From Nitrososphaerales archaeon TH526 (GTDB taxonomy: Archaea; Thermoproteota; Nitrososphaeria; Nitrososphaerales; Nitrososphaeraceae): 6,090 nt of DNA. Positions 5,431 through 6,090 of this stretch are shown piece by piece. Made by a program: the position numbers and the translations under genes. Positions within the stretch are counted from its first letter, which is position 1; every line of letters starts with the position of its first letter. The notes under the pieces were generated by a model. That model worked only from the letters and a program-made list of their open reading frames with translations. It was not told the DNA's origin and did no database searches. The DNA is taken from assembly GCA_014523665.1 (NCBI GenBank), contig JAATVR010000745.1, positions 1-6,090 on the forward strand, read 5' to 3'.

Positions 5431-5436
5431 TATATA
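5431..5436 (+). promoter_or_regulatory. TATA box giving a leaderless transcript for the gene at 5459
   Basis: TATATA, in the context AAGTATATAGATC, is centred at 5434, exactly 26 nt before the first bases of the ATG at 5459. The predicted mRNA begins at the start codon. Confidence 0.6.
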
Positions 5437-5458
5437 GATCCACACTCTGACTATCGTA

Positions 5459-5761
5459 ATGAATAAGCCAGCATTAGTAATCGCAATTCTAGTCCCAGTG
5501 ATTGTTGGTGCATCACTGGGAAAAGCAGCATTCGGAAACGTTCTTGAACGTGATATAGGCAACGCTACGGCAGGAGTAGCACCAGAAGAAAGTATCGATA
5601 TCAACCCACTGGAAGCACTACCCGATAACGGTACGGTCACTATGAACATGGAAAGAGTAGTTGATACTAACATGAATGAGATACCACCGCCAGGGGTTAC
5701 TGTTCTCATATCCAACGAGTCGGTCACGGTAACAAACCACGAGGTCACTGTCGAGGAGTAG
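5459..5761 (+). CDS. Small exported or N-terminally anchored protein of unknown function, 100 aa
   Basis: The protein starts MNKPALVIAILVPVIVGASL, a signal peptide or single membrane anchor with no strong A-x-A cleavage site; G-A-S/L or K-A-A/F are possible. The remainder is hydrophilic and slightly acidic, with sequons at N35, N57 and N86 and a C-terminal part of alternating valines (GVTVLISNESVTVTNHEVTV) that should form beta strands. There are no cysteines and no family I recognise. A TATA box 26 nt upstream supports the ATG at 5459. The gene is divergent from the cupredoxin-like gene across about 220 bp containing both promoters, so the two might be co-regulated; this is inference. It ends 125 bp before the next rightward gene. 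Confidence 0.78.
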   Translation: MNKPALVIAILVPVIVGASLGKAAFGNVLERDIGNATAGVAPEESIDINPLEALPDNGTVTMNMERVVDTNMNEIPPPGVTVLISNESVTVTNHEVTVEE

Positions 5762-5854
5762 GCCAGTGGTCTACCATCAAAAGGACTGTTGGATGTATGC
5801 GATACAGGTACATTCTAGTAAACTCCGCTAGCTAGGATGCCCTTCCCTCTCATG

Positions 5855-5865
5855 TTTGGATATTT
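5855..5865 (+). promoter_or_regulatory. Weak TATA-like element before the gene at 5887
   Basis: TTTGGATATTT is centred near 5861, 26 nt before the ATG at 5887, again consistent with a leaderless transcript. The match to an archaeal TATA box is imperfect. Confidence 0.4.
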
Positions 5866-5886
5866 CTTCCAAATTTGTTTTTAGTT

Positions 5887-6090
5887 ATGCAGATGCTAAG
5901 TGCTTATTCAGATGAAATGATAGACAATGGAGATATCCCTCCCAAACTAATAAGCGATCTAATACAATATGAGCAATTGAAGGATGAGATGAGTGGCCTA
6001 TTTCTTTCCTCGCCTGGAGTGGATCAAGACGTTATGCCACAATCAGAAGTAGACGAAATATTTGAGTGGTTAAAAAAGACAGAAACTAAC
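5887..6090 (+). CDS. N-terminal part of a cytoplasmic protein of unknown function (runs off the right edge)
   Basis: The frame is open from ATG 5887 through the window end (68 codons). It starts MQMLSAYSDEMIDNGDIPPK and continues LISDLIQYEQLKDEMSGLFL, ending near EVDEIFEWLKKTETN. It is acidic, has no signal peptide or membrane segment, and looks largely alpha-helical, unlike the exported proteins beside it. No motif is recognisable in this part. The second in-frame ATG at 5893 is an alternative start; the TATA-like element favours 5887. Confidence 0.72.
   Translation, partial: MQMLSAYSDEMIDNGDIPPKLISDLIQYEQLKDEMSGLFLSSPGVDQDVMPQSEVDEIFEWLKKTETN

Noticed and set aside
5239..5466. Rightward 75-codon ORF starting TTG, between the divergent genes
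   Set aside because: It has no ATG, begins inside the promoter of the cupredoxin-like gene, contains the promoter and start of the gene at 5459, and is very poor in Ala and Gly, as expected of random AT-rich DNA. A gene remnant remains possible.

Overview
The window looks like chromosomal DNA of an AT-rich archaeon, most probably an ammonia-oxidising lineage (Nitrososphaeria, such as Nitrososphaera or Nitrosocosmicus relatives). The assignment is an inference from several signs. There are TATA boxes about 26 nt upstream of start codons, giving leaderless or nearly leaderless transcripts. No start has a clear Shine-Dalgarno sequence. The secreted proteins are rich in N-x-S/T glycosylation sequons. 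A secreted cupredoxin-like protein and a PQQ-type sugar dehydrogenase, both common in that group, lie close together. No rRNA, tRNA, CRISPR array, transposase or IS element was found.

Layout, left to right. The first 56 bases hold the N-terminus of a leftward gene that runs out of the window. About 590 bases of apparently non-coding DNA follow, then one doubtful rightward ORF (646-996). A large leftward gene for a secreted, PQQ-dependent-type glucose/sorbosone dehydrogenase occupies 1082-2593 and has its own TATA box. At 2673-3059 (leftward) I reconstruct a broken gene of about 128 codons: two single-base indels split a continuous protein reading. Its 5' end overlaps the start of a rightward gene for a small secreted protein (3041-3442). 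A second small secreted protein (3705-4031) carries four perfect or near-perfect 24-bp repeats encoding G-N-M-T-A-G-G-G; its TATA box abuts an 8-bp inverted repeat. The next 387 bases hold a T-rich terminator-like tract and a perfect 14-bp hairpin. A leftward secreted cupredoxin-like protein that lacks the copper-ligand cysteine (4419-5234) is followed by a divergent rightward small secreted or anchored protein (5459-5761). The window ends in the N-terminus of a cytoplasmic protein (5887 onwards).

The window is best seen as a cell-surface/secretome neighbourhood. Five of the six substantial intact genes encode exported proteins, most with N-glycosylation sequons. Genes are transcribed singly from separate promoters; there is no obvious operon. 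The most interesting signals are: (1) an apparent shared C-terminal module between the cupredoxin-like protein and the small secreted protein at 3041-3442; (2) 8-residue sequon-bearing tandem repeats just after the signal peptide in two adjacent genes; (3) the cysteine-less cupredoxin; (4) the double-frameshift gene at 2673-3059; (5) the long perfect hairpin between convergent genes. I see no defence or mobile system.
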